DNA from: an uncultured Clostridia bacterium
GTDB taxonomy: Bacteria; Bacillota; Clostridia; Oscillospirales; Acutalibacteraceae
Reading direction: 5' to 3'
NCBI GenBank assembly: GCA_947630285.1
Contig: CANRHD010000017.1
Coordinates: forward strand, 1-40,162
DNA length: 40,162 nucleotides
Notes under the pieces: generated by a model
Seen by the model: only the letters and a program-made list of their open reading frames with translations
Told to the model about the DNA's origin: nothing
The model's database searches: none
Translations under genes and position numbers: made by a program
Shown here: in pieces, positions 24,224-33,575 of the stretch
How the letters are laid out: every line of letters begins with the position of its first letter
Position numbering within the stretch: position 1 is the first letter of the stretch

Positions 24224-24260
24224 AAAACCGCAAACCTTTTCGGGTCTGCGGTTTGTTTTT
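24224..24260. terminator. Bidirectional terminator between DUF1349 gene and asnA
   Basis: AAACCGCAAACC pairs with GGGTCTGCGGTTT (24225-24236 with 24242-24254). T runs follow on the plus strand (GTTTTT) and, more weakly, on the minus strand (TTTTGC). Confidence 0.75.
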
Positions 24261-24287
24261 AGCCTATTATGTTTTTTAACTGATAAA

Positions 24288-25298
24288 TTATAAAAGTATA
24301 ATATTGTTTTCCCTGCATTTTTCCGCCATATCCTCGGGCCAAACGGAAACCTGCACCTCGCCTATATGCGCCTTGCCGAGCATGAGCATACAAATCCTTG
24401 ACTGGCCTATTCCGCCGCCTATTGTTAAGGGCAGAGTGCCGTCGGCAATCATGGAGTGGTATTTGTATTTAAGCCTCTCCTCCGAGCCGCAGATTTCAAG
24501 CTGGCTTTTAAGCGAAGCCCCGTCTACCCTTATACCCATCGAAGATACTTCGAGCGCAGATTTCAGCGTATCGTGCCAGAAAAGCAAATCCCCGTTAAGG
24601 CTCCAGTCGTCATAATCGGGCGCTCTGCCGTCGTGCTTTTCACCGCTCCTGAGCGCCGAACCTATTTTCATTACAAACACCGTGCCGTACTTTTCGCACA
24701 CCTTATGCTCCCTCTGCTTGGGGGTAAGCTGCGGATACATATCCTCCAGCTCCTGCGAATCTATGAAAAAGACATTTTCGTTCAAATGCACACCGAGCTG
24801 CGGATAGCGCATACGAACCTTTCTGTTTGTAAAGACAATAGCCTTTACAATAGATTTTACGGTGCTTTTAAGGTAGTCGATATTTCTGTCTTCCCTTTTG
24901 ATTACCTTTTCCCAATCCCATTGGTCAACAAATATCGAGTGCATATTGTCCACATCGTCGTCCCGCCTTATGGCGTTCATATCCGTGTAAATCCCCTCGC
25001 CCGGTTCATATCCGTAACGGTAGAGCGCCATTCTTTTCCATTTTGCAAGCGACTGCACAACCTCGGCGTGCTCGTCGATTTCCTTAATGGTAAAATCAAC
25101 CTTTCTCTCAACGCCGTTGAGGTCGTCGTTAATGCCGGAGTTTTTTGTAACTATCAGCGGCGCAGTAACCCTGTCAAGCGTTAAGGCAAAGGACAGAGCC
25201 TGCTGAAAAATATCCTTTATGTACTTGATTGCGTGCTGGGTTTCTCTAAGCGACAAGGCAGGGACATAGCCCTCCGGTATAATCAGTGAACGAGCCAT
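24288..25298 (-). CDS. asnA: Aspartate-ammonia ligase (asparagine synthetase A)
   Basis: 336 aa, standard length for AsnA. It makes asparagine from aspartate, ammonia and ATP through an aspartyl-AMP intermediate. It is a class II aminoacyl-tRNA-synthetase-like fold. Recognisable stretches: VTKNSGINDDLNGVERKV, YRYGYEPGEGIYTDMNAIR, IFVDQWDWEKVI, and GGGIGQSRICML near the C-terminus. It follows asnS by 16 bp and shares its T-box leader, so asparagine supply and charging respond together to uncharged tRNA-Asn. Confidence 0.97.
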   Translation of the reverse strand: MARSLIIPEGYVPALSLRETQHAIKYIKDIFQQALSFALTLDRVTAPLIVTKNSGINDDLNGVERKVDFTIKEIDEHAEVVQSLAKWKRMALYRYGYEPGEGIYTDMNAIRRDDDVDNMHSIFVDQWDWEKVIKREDRNIDYLKSTVKSIVKAIVFTNRKVRMRYPQLGVHLNENVFFIDSQELEDMYPQLTPKQREHKVCEKYGTVFVMKIGSALRSGEKHDGRAPDYDDWSLNGDLLFWHDTLKSALEVSSMGIRVDGASLKSQLEICGSEERLKYKYHSMIADGTLPLTIGGGIGQSRICMLMLGKAHIGEVQVSVWPEDMAEKCRENNIILL

Positions 25299-25314
25299 AA
25301 CAAATCCTCCTTAA

Positions 25315-26685
25315 TTACCTTATACTGCCCACCGTTCTCGGGTAAAGCGTTACATCTCTGATATTTGAAACGCCCGTACAATACATCAACAGTCTTTCAA
25401 AGCCGAGGCCGAAGCCGCCGTGCGGTACGGAGCCGAATTTACGCAGGTCAAGATAATCCTTGTAAAGCTCCAAATTCATACCCCTTGCTTTCATTTCGGC
25501 AACAAGCTTGTCATAATCCGCCTCACGCTCACTGCCGCCTATTATCTCACCGACCCCGGGAACAAGCAAATCTGCGGCGGCGACGGTTTTGCCGTCGTCA
25601 TTCTGCTTCATATAAAACGATTTAATCGCCTTGGGATAATCGGTGACGAAGACCGCCTTATTAAATACGGTTTCGGCAATATATCTTTCGTGCTCCGTCT
25701 GCAAATCACAGCCCCACTCGACGGGATACCGGAACTCCATTCCCGATTTTTTCAAAAGCTCTATGGCTTCGGTATAGCTCACTCTGCCGAATTCGTTTGA
25801 AATGAGGGTTTCAAGCTTTTCTATAAGGCCGTTCTCAAAGTGTGCGTCAAAAAATTTCATTTCCTCGGGACACTTACTAAGAACCTCCCCGATAACAAAC
25901 TTAATCATATCTTCCGCTTCCTCAAGAACATCGGGAAGCTCGGCGAATGCAATTTCGGGTTCAACATGCCAAAACTCCGCCAAATGCCTCGGAGTATTGC
26001 TGTTCTCCGCCCTGAAGCTCGGCCCGAAGGTATAGATTTTTCCCAAAGCGGTCGCCGCAACCTCGCCTTCAAGCTGGCCGGAAACGCTCAGTCCCGTCTT
26101 ACAGCCGAAAAAGTCATTCTGATAATATTCGTCCTGATTTTTATATTTGTCGCTGTAGCCTATTGTAGTGACCTGGAACATCTCGCCTGCGCCCTCGCAG
26201 TCGCTTGCGGTAATAAGCGGCGTATTTACATATATGAAATTCCTGCTCTGAAAATGTCTGTGTATGGCGTCCGCCATTACCGAACGAACCCTGAAAACGG
26301 CGTTAAAGGTATTTGTCCTTGTACGCAGATGCGGCATTGTACGCAAAAATTCAAGCGTGTGGCGCTTTTTCTGAAGCGGATATTCAAGCGGACACTCGCC
26401 CAAAACGGTGATTTTTTCGGCGTTTATCTCTATTGTGCCCTGTCTCGATTCAACCGCCTTGCCCTCAACCTTTAAGGAAGTACCGAGCCTTAAAGCGTTA
26501 CCGTACTCAATATCGGAGTTTTTATCTATAACTATCTGTATATGCTTTAAGGTTGTGCCGTCGTTAAGTTCGATAAAGGCTACATTTTTTGAATCCCTTG
26601 CCGTCCTTACCCAACCGCATACGGTAATGTCGGAATTTACAAGGGAAAGGTCGCCTATTACATCTTTAATATCCCGGTGCTTCAT
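25315..26685 (-). CDS. asnS: Asparaginyl-tRNA synthetase
   Basis: 456 aa from the ATG at 26685 (AAAGGAG 8 nt upstream); the tracked TTG start overlaps the ribosome site. N-terminal OB-fold anticodon-binding domain (about 10-100, ITVCGWVRTARDSK), then the class II catalytic core with motif 2 (FRAENSNTPRHLAEFWHVE) and motif 3 (GLGFERLLMY). It charges tRNA-Asn. First gene after the T-box, so transcription is expected to rise when tRNA-Asn is uncharged. Confidence 0.97.
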   Translation of the reverse strand: MKHRDIKDVIGDLSLVNSDITVCGWVRTARDSKNVAFIELNDGTTLKHIQIVIDKNSDIEYGNALRLGTSLKVEGKAVESRQGTIEINAEKITVLGECPLEYPLQKKRHTLEFLRTMPHLRTRTNTFNAVFRVRSVMADAIHRHFQSRNFIYVNTPLITASDCEGAGEMFQVTTIGYSDKYKNQDEYYQNDFFGCKTGLSVSGQLEGEVAATALGKIYTFGPSFRAENSNTPRHLAEFWHVEPEIAFAELPDVLEEAEDMIKFVIGEVLSKCPEEMKFFDAHFENGLIEKLETLISNEFGRVSYTEAIELLKKSGMEFRYPVEWGCDLQTEHERYIAETVFNKAVFVTDYPKAIKSFYMKQNDDGKTVAAADLLVPGVGEIIGGSEREADYDKLVAEMKARGMNLELYKDYLDLRKFGSVPHGGFGLGFERLLMYCTGVSNIRDVTLYPRTVGSIR

Positions 26686-26705
26686 AAAAAATACTCCTTT
26701 CAAAA

Positions 26706-26734
26706 TAAAAAAGCCCGTCCCTAAATAGGACGGG
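26706..26734 (-). terminator. T-box conditional terminator
   Basis: CCCGTCC/GGACGGG stem and T run within the T-box leader, just before the asnS Shine-Dalgarno sequence; alternative to the antiterminator. Confidence 0.9.
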
Positions 26735-26946
26735 AAAATTATACCCGTGGTACCACCTAAATTACCGACGCCCTTGCCGGTCGCTTAAAATCCGCTTAAC
26801 GCACGGTAACGGCGCCCCTACTTGCCAAGCTTTCGGTTTACTGCTCTGGAGTGTTATTCACCAAGGTTCTGTTACGCAGTTCGCACTGTCCTGCGCTCAC
26901 TTAAAACGAATGCCTAAGCTACTTGTCTCCGTCATTGCATTTTATC
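26706..26946 (-). promoter_or_regulatory. T-box leader (asparagine) of asnS-asnA
   Basis: Reading leftward: Stem I start GACGGAGACAAG, a specifier loop GAATAACAC with AAC (26855-26853), the Asn codon, the conserved T-box AGGTGGTACCACGGG (26758-26744), then a terminator stem CCCGTCC/GGACGGG (26734-26714) with a T run (26712-26707). The variable base in TGGT can pair with the G discriminator expected for tRNA-Asn. Uncharged tRNA-Asn should stabilise the antiterminator and switch on both genes. Confidence 0.95.
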
Positions 26947-26952
26947 GTTATA

Positions 26953-26981
26953 ATTATAGCTTTTAAAATTTATGCTGTCAA
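26953..26981 (-). promoter_or_regulatory. asnS-asnA operon promoter
   Basis: Perfect TTGACA (26981-26976), 17-bp spacer, perfect TATAAT (26958-26953). The transcript would begin at the T-box 5' end. The rest of 26982-27239 is AT-rich with no gene. Confidence 0.85.
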
Positions 26982-27176
26982 GAAAAATATGTAACCGCCG
27001 TATGCGGAAAGGCTGAAAAATCAGAAAAACGGATTTAAAAAACAGATTTTGCAAAAACGGGCTTATTACTTGCGCTTATACTATATAAATTTATGCTATT
27101 TTACCATAAATTCAGGAAAAATTTATAGATATTTAGTAAAAAGTTCAAAAAATATCTTTATTTTTTTAATATCTTA

Positions 27177-27185
27177 TGCTATACT
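27177..27185 (+). promoter_or_regulatory. Putative hpf promoter (extended -10)
   Basis: TGC-TATACT, with no clear -35 box, 55 bp before the hpf start. An AAAAGGGGG ribosome site (27226-27234) follows. Confidence 0.45.
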
Positions 27186-27239
27186 GTATATGAAAACAAG
27201 AGCAGAGATGCTTTTGAATATATAAAAGGGGGATGTTTT

Positions 27240-27770
27240 ATGAACATTACCATTATAGGAAGAAAATGCACGCCAAGAGAATCTTTTAAAGAAAGGGCTG
27301 AAACAAAGCTTCAAAAGGTTGAAAAGTTTTTCGGTTCAAATGCCGACGCCAAGGTGACGGCAACGGTCGAAAAGAACGCCAAAGTTGTTGAAATTACACT
27401 CTCAAAGGGTGGTTATATATTCAGAGCCCAGGAACGCTCGCAGGACCTTGAAGAAGCGCTGGATAAGTGCGTTGACTCGCTCATTCGCCAAATCAGAAAA
27501 AATAAGACGAAGCTTCAAAAAAGGCTTTATGAAATCTCGTTTGACGATGTTTTCAATGCGCCCGAGGAGGACGAGGAACAGGAATTTGACATTGTGAGAA
27601 CAAAATCCGTTATAGTTAAACCCGAAAGCGTTGACGAGGCAATTTTGCAGATGAATATGCTCGGCCACGAGTTCTATATGTTCAGAAACGCCGACACGGA
27701 TCTTATCAATGTTGTTTACAAAAGGAACAACGGCGGCTACGGAGTTATTGAGCCGACTGCCGACGATTAA
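27240..27770 (+). CDS. hpf: Ribosome hibernation promoting factor, long form
   Basis: 176 aa. N-terminal S30AE domain (about 1-100: MNITIIGRK, ARAETKLQKVEKFF-like helix, then IRKNKTKLQK) and C-terminal dimerisation domain (about 118-170: VRTKSVIVKPESVDEAILQM, LGHEFYMFRN, VVYKRNNGGYGVI). The long form joins 70S ribosomes into inactive 100S dimers in stationary phase. Monocistronic, with its own extended -10 promoter and a strong terminator. Confidence 0.96.
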   Translation: MNITIIGRKCTPRESFKERAETKLQKVEKFFGSNADAKVTATVEKNAKVVEITLSKGGYIFRAQERSQDLEEALDKCVDSLIRQIRKNKTKLQKRLYEISFDDVFNAPEEDEEQEFDIVRTKSVIVKPESVDEAILQMNMLGHEFYMFRNADTDLINVVYKRNNGGYGVIEPTADD

Positions 27771-27796
27771 AACCGAATAAAGCAAAACGACAATGG

Positions 27797-27821
27797 GCTC
27801 CCCTTTTCGGGGAGCTTTTTT
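27797..27821 (+). terminator. hpf terminator
   Basis: GCTCCCC/GGGGAGC stem (27797-27803 with 27809-27815) and six T. Confidence 0.95.
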
Positions 27822-27853
27822 CTTGAATTTTTTGTTTTTAGCAGGCAAATTCT

Positions 27854-27879
27854 TCTGTAAAGCTTATATGCTTTACAGA
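27854..27879. repeat. 10-bp-arm hairpin after spoVT
   Basis: TCTGTAAAGC/GCTTTACAGA with a 6-nt spacer lies 20 bp past the spoVT stop. There is no T run on the spoVT side, so a weak terminator or an mRNA 3' stabiliser is possible. Confidence 0.45.
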
Positions 27880-27898
27880 CACTAAATTTCCCGTATTA

Positions 27899-28438
27899 TC
27901 AAGCCTCGGTCTGCTTCCCTAAAAACGAAGCCGCAACCTGGACAAGCTTAACATCGGTTTCGTTGGGCAGGTCGTTTGTATCGTTCATCATTATTACAAC
28001 TGCGCCCGAAACATCGCCGCTGCCTATAATCGGAGAAGCTATTGCCGCTTCCCAATCGTTATTTAATATGGGTTTCAGGCTCGGTTCGTCGGCAGAGGCT
28101 ACATAATTTGACCTTGAGTCCATAAGCTCCTCAAGCTCCGCCGAAATTCTGTGGTCAAGCAATTCCCTCTTAAGACTGCCGCAAGCGGAAATTACATGGT
28201 CACGGTCAGAGATAAATACCGTCATATTTGTTGCCCTGTAGAGGACCTCGGAATACTGATGCGCAAACTCGGTAAACTCGCCTATCGGAGAATACTTTTT
28301 AAAAATAACTTCTCCGTCGGCGGCGGTGAATATTTCCAACGGGTCGCCCTCTCTTATTCTCAATGTACGGCGGATTTCTTTAGGGATAACCACTCTGCCC
28401 AAATCGTCTATTCTTCTCACAATTCCTGTGGCCTTCAT
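27899..28438 (-). CDS. spoVT: Stage V sporulation protein T
   Basis: 179 aa (178 in Bacillus subtilis). The N-terminal AbrB-type swapped-hairpin domain (about 1-52) is nearly identical to the family: MKATGIVRRIDDLGRVVIPK and IRRTLRIREGDPLEIF. The C-terminal part (about 56-178) is the GAF-like domain. SpoVT is a forespore regulator that modulates sigma-G genes, so this organism or a recent ancestor forms endospores. ATG preceded by AAGGAG. I did not find a convincing sigma-G promoter. Confidence 0.96.
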   Translation of the reverse strand: MKATGIVRRIDDLGRVVIPKEIRRTLRIREGDPLEIFTAADGEVIFKKYSPIGEFTEFAHQYSEVLYRATNMTVFISDRDHVISACGSLKRELLDHRISAELEELMDSRSNYVASADEPSLKPILNNDWEAAIASPIIGSGDVSGAVVIMMNDTNDLPNETDVKLVQVAASFLGKQTEA

Positions 28439-28523
28439 ATATTAAAACTCCTTCTTTCAGTAATTAAAAATATTGTTCGCAAAAAAGGGGGTTTTATGTG
28501 TATTTTTAAAAATTTTCACAAAT

Positions 28524-28547
28524 AAAAACGCCCTGAAAAATCAGGGC
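28524..28547 (-). terminator. Terminator of the polymer operon
   Basis: GCCCTGA/TCAGGGC stem (28530-28536 with 28541-28547), then, leftward, GTTTTTATTT. It follows rfbB, the last gene of the operon. Confidence 0.9.
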
Positions 28548-28558
28548 ATTTGGTTTGG

Positions 28559-29578
28559 TTATCTGTTTGCGTACATTTTTTCGTAATAATTTTGATACTC
28601 GCCGGAAATGATTGTCTCCCACCATTCCCTGTTATTAAGGTACCATTCGATGGTTTTCTTAATTCCGTCGGCAAATTTTGTTTCGGGAAGCCAACCCAGC
28701 TCGTTATGGATTTTAGTCGGGTCTATGGCGTAGCGCATATCGTGTCCCTTACGGTCCGCAACATAGGTTATAAGGCTTTCGGGCTTGTTAAGCTCCTTAC
28801 AGATAATCTTAACAATGTCGATATTTCTCATTTCGTTGTGTCCGCCGATATTGTAAACCTCGCCGACCCTGCCTTTGTGGATAATAAGGTCAATCGCCTT
28901 GCAGTGATCCTCAACATAAAGCCAGTCCCGAACATTAAGTCCCTCGCCGTAAACGGGAAGCGGTTTATCGTTAAGCGCATTTGCTATCATAAGCGGTATG
29001 AGCTTTTCGGGGAAATGATACGGTCCGTAATTGTTTGAACAGCGGCTGACGGTTACCGGCAGACCGTAGGTTCTGTAATATGCGAGGACAAGCAAATCCG
29101 CCGCAGCCTTTGAACTTGAATAAGGGCTTGAAGTGTGAATAGGCGTTTCCTCTGTAAAGAAAAGGTCGGGACGGTCGAGCGGCAGGTCGCCGTAAACCTC
29201 GTCGGTAGATACCTGATGATACCTCTTTATACCGTATTTTCTGCAAGCGTCCATAAGCGTGGCCGTACCGATTATATTGGTCTGAAGAAAGACGCCCGGA
29301 TCTTCTATAGAGCGGTCTACATGGCTTTCCGCCGCAAAGTTCACCAAGATGTCCGGCTTTTCCTCCTCAAAAAGCTTGTAAACAGCCTCCCTGTCGCAAA
29401 TGTCGGCCTTTACGAACCTGAAATTTTTATTATCCATTACGGATTTAAGCGTTGAGAGATTGCCGGCATATGTGAGCTTGTCAAGGCAAATTATACGGTA
29501 ATCGGGGTATTTTTCAAGCATATGGAAAATAAAGTTTGAGCCTATAAATCCGGCTCCGCCGGTAACTATAATTGTCAT
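28559..29578 (-). CDS. rfbB: dTDP-glucose 4,6-dehydratase
   Basis: 339 aa, standard length. Extended SDR with GGAGFIGSN NAD motif, AESHVDRS, the STDEVYGDL signature and catalytic YSSSK. It converts dTDP-glucose to dTDP-4-keto-6-deoxyglucose. It follows rfbA by 12 bp. RfbC and RfbD, needed for dTDP-rhamnose, are not in the window. The 4-keto product could instead feed the DegT aminotransferase encoded upstream in the same operon (inference). Confidence 0.96.
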   Translation of the reverse strand: MTIIVTGGAGFIGSNFIFHMLEKYPDYRIICLDKLTYAGNLSTLKSVMDNKNFRFVKADICDREAVYKLFEEEKPDILVNFAAESHVDRSIEDPGVFLQTNIIGTATLMDACRKYGIKRYHQVSTDEVYGDLPLDRPDLFFTEETPIHTSSPYSSSKAAADLLVLAYYRTYGLPVTVSRCSNNYGPYHFPEKLIPLMIANALNDKPLPVYGEGLNVRDWLYVEDHCKAIDLIIHKGRVGEVYNIGGHNEMRNIDIVKIICKELNKPESLITYVADRKGHDMRYAIDPTKIHNELGWLPETKFADGIKKTIEWYLNNREWWETIISGEYQNYYEKMYANR

Positions 29579-29590
29579 ATCAAATTCTCC

Positions 29591-30472
29591 TTATACAAAT
29601 TTATCATAGGCAACATGCTCAAGATGCTCGCCATAGGGCGATTTTCCGTAAAGCTTTGCCGATTCGAGCAATTCGTTCTTGTTAATCCAACCCTTACGGT
29701 ATGCAATTTCCTCCGGTGCAGAGATAACGACGCCCTGTCTGTTCTGGACGGTTTGGACAAAGGTGGAGGCCTCCATAAGGCTGTCCATTGTGCCTGTATC
29801 CATCCATGCAAATCCCCTGCCGAGTATCTGAACCTTTAAGCTCTGAGCCTCAAGGTAGAGGTTGTTAAGGCTTGTTATTTCAAGCTCCCCTCTTGCCGAC
29901 GGGGTTACCTTTTTTGCCATTTCAACAACCCGTTTGTCGTAGAAATAAAGGCCCGTAACGCAGTAATTTGACTTTGGCTGTTTGGGCTTTTCCTCTATGG
30001 AAAGAACCTTTAAATCGTGGTCAAACTCCACTATTCCGAAGCGCTCCGGGTCATTGACATAATATCCGAAAATAGTCGCCTTACCGTTCTGAGCGTCCAC
30101 TACGGCGTCGGCAAGCTGCCTTGAAAAATAACTGCCGTAGAATATATTGTCGCCGAGCACCATGGCGCACGGTTCATCGCCGATAAAGTCCTCGCCGATA
30201 AGGAAAGCCTGTGCAAGCCCCTCGGGCTTCGGCTGTACGGCATAGGAAAGCTCCACTCCGAACTGATGCCCGTCGCCCAAAAGGTTTTTAAAACGGGGCG
30301 TGTCCTCCGGCGTAGAAATAACAAGAATGTCACGAATACCTGCAAGCATAAGGGTTGAAAGCGGATAATAAATCATAGGTTTATCATAGATAGGCAAAAG
30401 CTGTTTTGATGTGACCTTGGTTAAGGGATAAAGTCTTGTTCCCGAACCGCCGGCCAATATAATACCTTTCAT
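29591..30472 (-). CDS. rfbA: Glucose-1-phosphate thymidylyltransferase
   Basis: 293 aa, standard length. [45 protein letters not shown] and [11 protein letters not shown] are characteristic of RmlA. It makes dTDP-glucose from Glc-1-P and dTTP, the first step before RfbB. Confidence 0.97.
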   Translation of the reverse strand: MKGIILAGGSGTRLYPLTKVTSKQLLPIYDKPMIYYPLSTLMLAGIRDILVISTPEDTPRFKNLLGDGHQFGVELSYAVQPKPEGLAQAFLIGEDFIGDEPCAMVLGDNIFYGSYFSRQLADAVVDAQNGKATIFGYYVNDPERFGIVEFDHDLKVLSIEEKPKQPKSNYCVTGLYFYDKRVVEMAKKVTPSARGELEITSLNNLYLEAQSLKVQILGRGFAWMDTGTMDSLMEASTFVQTVQNRQGVVISAPEEIAYRKGWINKNELLESAKLYGKSPYGEHLEHVAYDKFV

Positions 30473-30498
30473 ATTTTCGCACCACCGAATAAACGGTA

Positions 30499-31476
30499 TT
30501 ACTCCTCTCCTATTGTTAATTTTTCTTCTTGTATATATGCCTGTCTTTCTTCCAAAGACATTTTATCGACAATTCCCATAAGCCTCTGTATGCGCTGTGT
30601 TTCGGTTTCGTTTTGAGGAATTTCATAATCGAACTCCTCGGGGCTTATCTTCTCTTTAATTCCTATTCTCCAAGCCACCATGAACCTTTCGGAAATTTCA
30701 TTTATTTCCTCCATGCTCCCGGGAAGTTTTCTTTTTTCCTTCGGGGTAAAAAGAAATGCGCTGTAGGCGTTGCAGATTTCGTATGTAGGGCCGAACGCTA
30801 TCTGTTTGCCGTGGTCGAGCCAAAGGCATTTGTTGCACAAATCCCTGACCTGCTGAACGGAATGGGAAACGAGTATGCCCGTTACGCCCGAAGCCAAAAT
30901 GCCCTTTATCTTCCTTGCGCTTTTTTCCTTAAAGCCCTCGTCGCCTACGGACAAGACCTCGTCGAGTATTATTATATCGGGATTTACAAGGCAGGCTATG
31001 GAAAAGGCAAGTCTTGATTTCATACCGCTTGAAAGCTGTTTAAACATATATTCCTGAAAGTCCTCAAGCTCGGCAAATTTGATTATTTCATCGTATTTCC
31101 TATCCATAAACTCCCTTGTATAGCCCAAGAGAGCGCCTCTGAGATAGGTGTTTTCCCTTACGGTAAGCTCGGGGTCAAAGCCCGAAGCAAGCTCCAAAAG
31201 CGCCGCAATATTGCCCTTTGTGCTGACCGAGCCCTCGGTGGGGATCATAATCCCAGTTACCGCCTTTAAAAGCGTGGATTTTCCTGCGCCGTTCTCACCG
31301 ATTATGCCAAGCATATCGCCCTTTTCAAGGGTAAAGCTGACATTTTTATCCGCCCAAAACTCGGTAACCTTGTAATTGCCTTTGATCTTTTGGATAATAT
31401 AGTCTTTAAGCCCGACCGAGGTCAAATCGCCGACCTTGTAACGAATTGAAACATTTTTACAATCTATTACCGCCAT
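30499..31476 (-). CDS. Polysaccharide/teichoic acid export ABC transporter, ATP-binding protein
   Basis: 325 aa. Walker [10 protein letters not shown] (60-68), signature [14 protein letters not shown] (the TagH/Wzt-type variant), Walker [13 protein letters not shown] and switch His in LVSHS. An extra C-terminal part of about 80 residues follows the nucleotide-binding domain; it is shorter than the carbohydrate-binding domain of classic Wzt, so substrate recognition may lie elsewhere. It pairs with the permease encoded just upstream and powers flipping of the finished lipid-linked polymer. Confidence 0.93.
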   Translation of the reverse strand: MAVIDCKNVSIRYKVGDLTSVGLKDYIIQKIKGNYKVTEFWADKNVSFTLEKGDMLGIIGENGAGKSTLLKAVTGIMIPTEGSVSTKGNIAALLELASGFDPELTVRENTYLRGALLGYTREFMDRKYDEIIKFAELEDFQEYMFKQLSSGMKSRLAFSIACLVNPDIIILDEVLSVGDEGFKEKSARKIKGILASGVTGILVSHSVQQVRDLCNKCLWLDHGKQIAFGPTYEICNAYSAFLFTPKEKRKLPGSMEEINEISERFMVAWRIGIKEKISPEEFDYEIPQNETETQRIQRLMGIVDKMSLEERQAYIQEEKLTIGEE

Positions 31477-31487
31477 AATTTTACCTC

Positions 31488-32255
31488 TTATACATAATAC
31501 AAAAATTCTTTATTGTATTTCCAGTAAATAAAGCAACCTATCGCCAAAAACAAAACGGCATAAAACGCACACAGGGCGTGTATCTGCCATGAGGGAACAA
31601 AGCCGTCTATCGCAACGATCCTGAAAAACTTTATGTAGACATAAAGCGGATTGAGATAAAACAGCTTTTGGAATTTTTCCGGCACAATGGTTACGGGATA
31701 GAATATCGCCGACACATAGTTTAACAAAGTGAGGAATACGCTGTAAAGATATTCTATATCCTTGAAAAATACATACAGGGCGGACAAAATCATACCTATT
31801 CCCACGCACAGCCCGAGACTTGTAACCATAGGATAAACAAGCGAAAGCATATGCGGGCCGAACTTAATGCCGTCGAACAGGCAAAACGCAAAATACAAAA
31901 TAAGCGTTAAAGCGAAATTTATAAAAGCCTGTATCGCCTTTGAAAAAAGGAAAAGGTATTTCGGTACATTGATTTTGGTGAATATAGACGCATTCGCCAT
32001 AAGCGCACGCATACAGCCCTGCGTACATTCGGTGTAAAAGGAGAACATAACGGTACCGCTGAAAATATAGATTATAAAGTGGTCCTGCGTTCTGCCGAAT
32101 AAGTGTTTAAATATAACAAGAAGAATAAGAACATTCAAAAGCGGCGCCAACAAGCTCCAAAGCATACCGAGTACCGTTCTTTTGTATTTCTTCTTAAAAT
32201 CCCTTTTTACAAGCTCTTCAAAAAGAAACTGATATTTTTTTGCCTTAGTTAGCAT
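31488..32255 (-). CDS. Polysaccharide/teichoic acid export ABC transporter, permease
   Basis: 255 aa with six hydrophobic segments, ABC-2 type. The N-terminal RDFKKKYKRTVLGMLWSLL amphipathic stretch and the later NPLYVYIKFFR are typical of TagG/Wzm. Partner of the ATPase whose gene follows by 11 bp. Confidence 0.93.
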   Translation of the reverse strand: MLTKAKKYQFLFEELVKRDFKKKYKRTVLGMLWSLLAPLLNVLILLVIFKHLFGRTQDHFIIYIFSGTVMFSFYTECTQGCMRALMANASIFTKINVPKYLFLFSKAIQAFINFALTLILYFAFCLFDGIKFGPHMLSLVYPMVTSLGLCVGIGMILSALYVFFKDIEYLYSVFLTLLNYVSAIFYPVTIVPEKFQKLFYLNPLYVYIKFFRIVAIDGFVPSWQIHALCAFYAVLFLAIGCFIYWKYNKEFLYYV

Positions 32256-32270
32256 ATTGTTTTTCCTTTC

Positions 32271-33563
32271 TTACTGCCTTTCGTCAATTAACGCTTCAAC
32301 GGCGTCCACGCCCAGGCAAACCGTGCCGTATGCCTCGCTCATAGCCTTGCGTTCCGCAAAGGAGTCGTCGATAAACAGGGCTTTTGCGGAGGGCCTGACA
32401 TTGTCGATTTTTCTCTGACTTCTCGCAATACAAATAATCTCGTCAAACATTTCGGGGGAAAGTCTTTTTGCCCTGAGGTCGGATATAATATCCGTTTCGT
32501 GCCTTGTCAAAAGCACGACCCTTTTCCCCTGTTCGATACATTGATAAATAAATCTAAGCGCCGTGAAGTTTACGCGGTCGTGTACTACCAAGGTATCGTC
32601 AAAATCCATATACACTTCATCGTAATCCAAATCGAGCTTAAACACATTGCAAAGCGCCCTGTCAACCGTCACCGAGCTTAAAGGCTTTGGTATGTTCAGT
32701 TCATAACCGAGGGCGTCAAACACGGTAAGCAACGCAAGGTTTACGCCGGCGGCCCTTTCAACGCACATTGTGCCGGCAACACGGGTGGCACATTCAAGCA
32801 GTCGGTACTCGCCCCTTACATTTCTTTTCAGTTGAAAGAACCAAACGCCCCTGAATTTAATTTTGCTGTTAATAATCTCGGCAATTTCAAAAATCCTTTT
32901 TTCGGGTTTTTGGAGCGTGGAATTTACGCTTATACCGTTTTTAATTCTGTTGCGGTTTCTTGAGGAAACATAGCGAACCCTGCCGTCCTTATCGGTAAAG
33001 CAATCAATGGTATATTCTTCCCCGGGGAGATATTCGCAGATAACCTGTTCTTCCTGCCTTGAGGAAAGCTCGTATCTGAGCGCCTGCTCGTCCTTAACTA
33101 TCATAAAGCCCTGAGAGCCCTGCGACTCGGCAGGCTTTATTATTACGGGGTAATCCTTTACTTCGTCCGCAGACTTGTAAATGCCGGGCAGGAAATCGCA
33201 ACCGTCCAGACGGCTGTATGTTTTCGATTTGCTTCTGCAAACCTGAACTGCGTCGTCGGGGCTTGTCAAAAGCTCTGCGTGAAGCTCGTCCCTGTGCCTG
33301 CTCAAAAACGCAATAACATTGTCGAGGGCAGGGAAAATATAATCAATATGATTTTCGTCAATACATTCGTTGAATTTTCGGATAAAATCGTCTGCGGTGA
33401 TAAAAGGCATCGAGCCTATATAATTTTTATAGACCCATACGCCGTGGTCATCGACGCTTGAAGCGCCGAACAGGTTTATAAACCTTATGTCCTTTAAGGA
33501 GCGGTGCAGTTCAAGCCCTATTTCGGAACCGCAGGGAAAAACCATAATATTGATTTGTTCCAT
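32271..33563 (-). CDS. ATP-grasp ligase fused to HAD-type phosphatase
   Basis: 430 aa. About 1-300 is ATP-grasp: a pre-ATP-grasp N-terminus, YPVIIKPAESQGSQGF (ATP-binding Lys and glycine-rich loop), VICEYLPGEEYTID, and LLECATRVAGTM in the metal-binding position. About 310-430 is a HAD domain with all four motifs: VYMDFDDTLV, LLTRHE, the Lys of SQRKID, and ALFIDDS. The pair suggests carboxylate-amine (or similar) ligation and a linked phosphatase in making one sugar or side group. Substrates unknown. Fifth upstream gene from the 3' end in the polymer operon. Confidence 0.85.
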   Translation of the reverse strand: MEQINIMVFPCGSEIGLELHRSLKDIRFINLFGASSVDDHGVWVYKNYIGSMPFITADDFIRKFNECIDENHIDYIFPALDNVIAFLSRHRDELHAELLTSPDDAVQVCRSKSKTYSRLDGCDFLPGIYKSADEVKDYPVIIKPAESQGSQGFMIVKDEQALRYELSSRQEEQVICEYLPGEEYTIDCFTDKDGRVRYVSSRNRNRIKNGISVNSTLQKPEKRIFEIAEIINSKIKFRGVWFFQLKRNVRGEYRLLECATRVAGTMCVERAAGVNLALLTVFDALGYELNIPKPLSSVTVDRALCNVFKLDLDYDEVYMDFDDTLVVHDRVNFTALRFIYQCIEQGKRVVLLTRHETDIISDLRAKRLSPEMFDEIICIARSQRKIDNVRPSAKALFIDDSFAERKAMSEAYGTVCLGVDAVEALIDERQ

Positions 33564-33575
33564 AAAAAATCCTCT

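Noticed and set aside
28439-28523. Sigma-G promoter before spoVT
   Set aside because: CATAAAA is only a partial -10 match and no suitable -35 was found.
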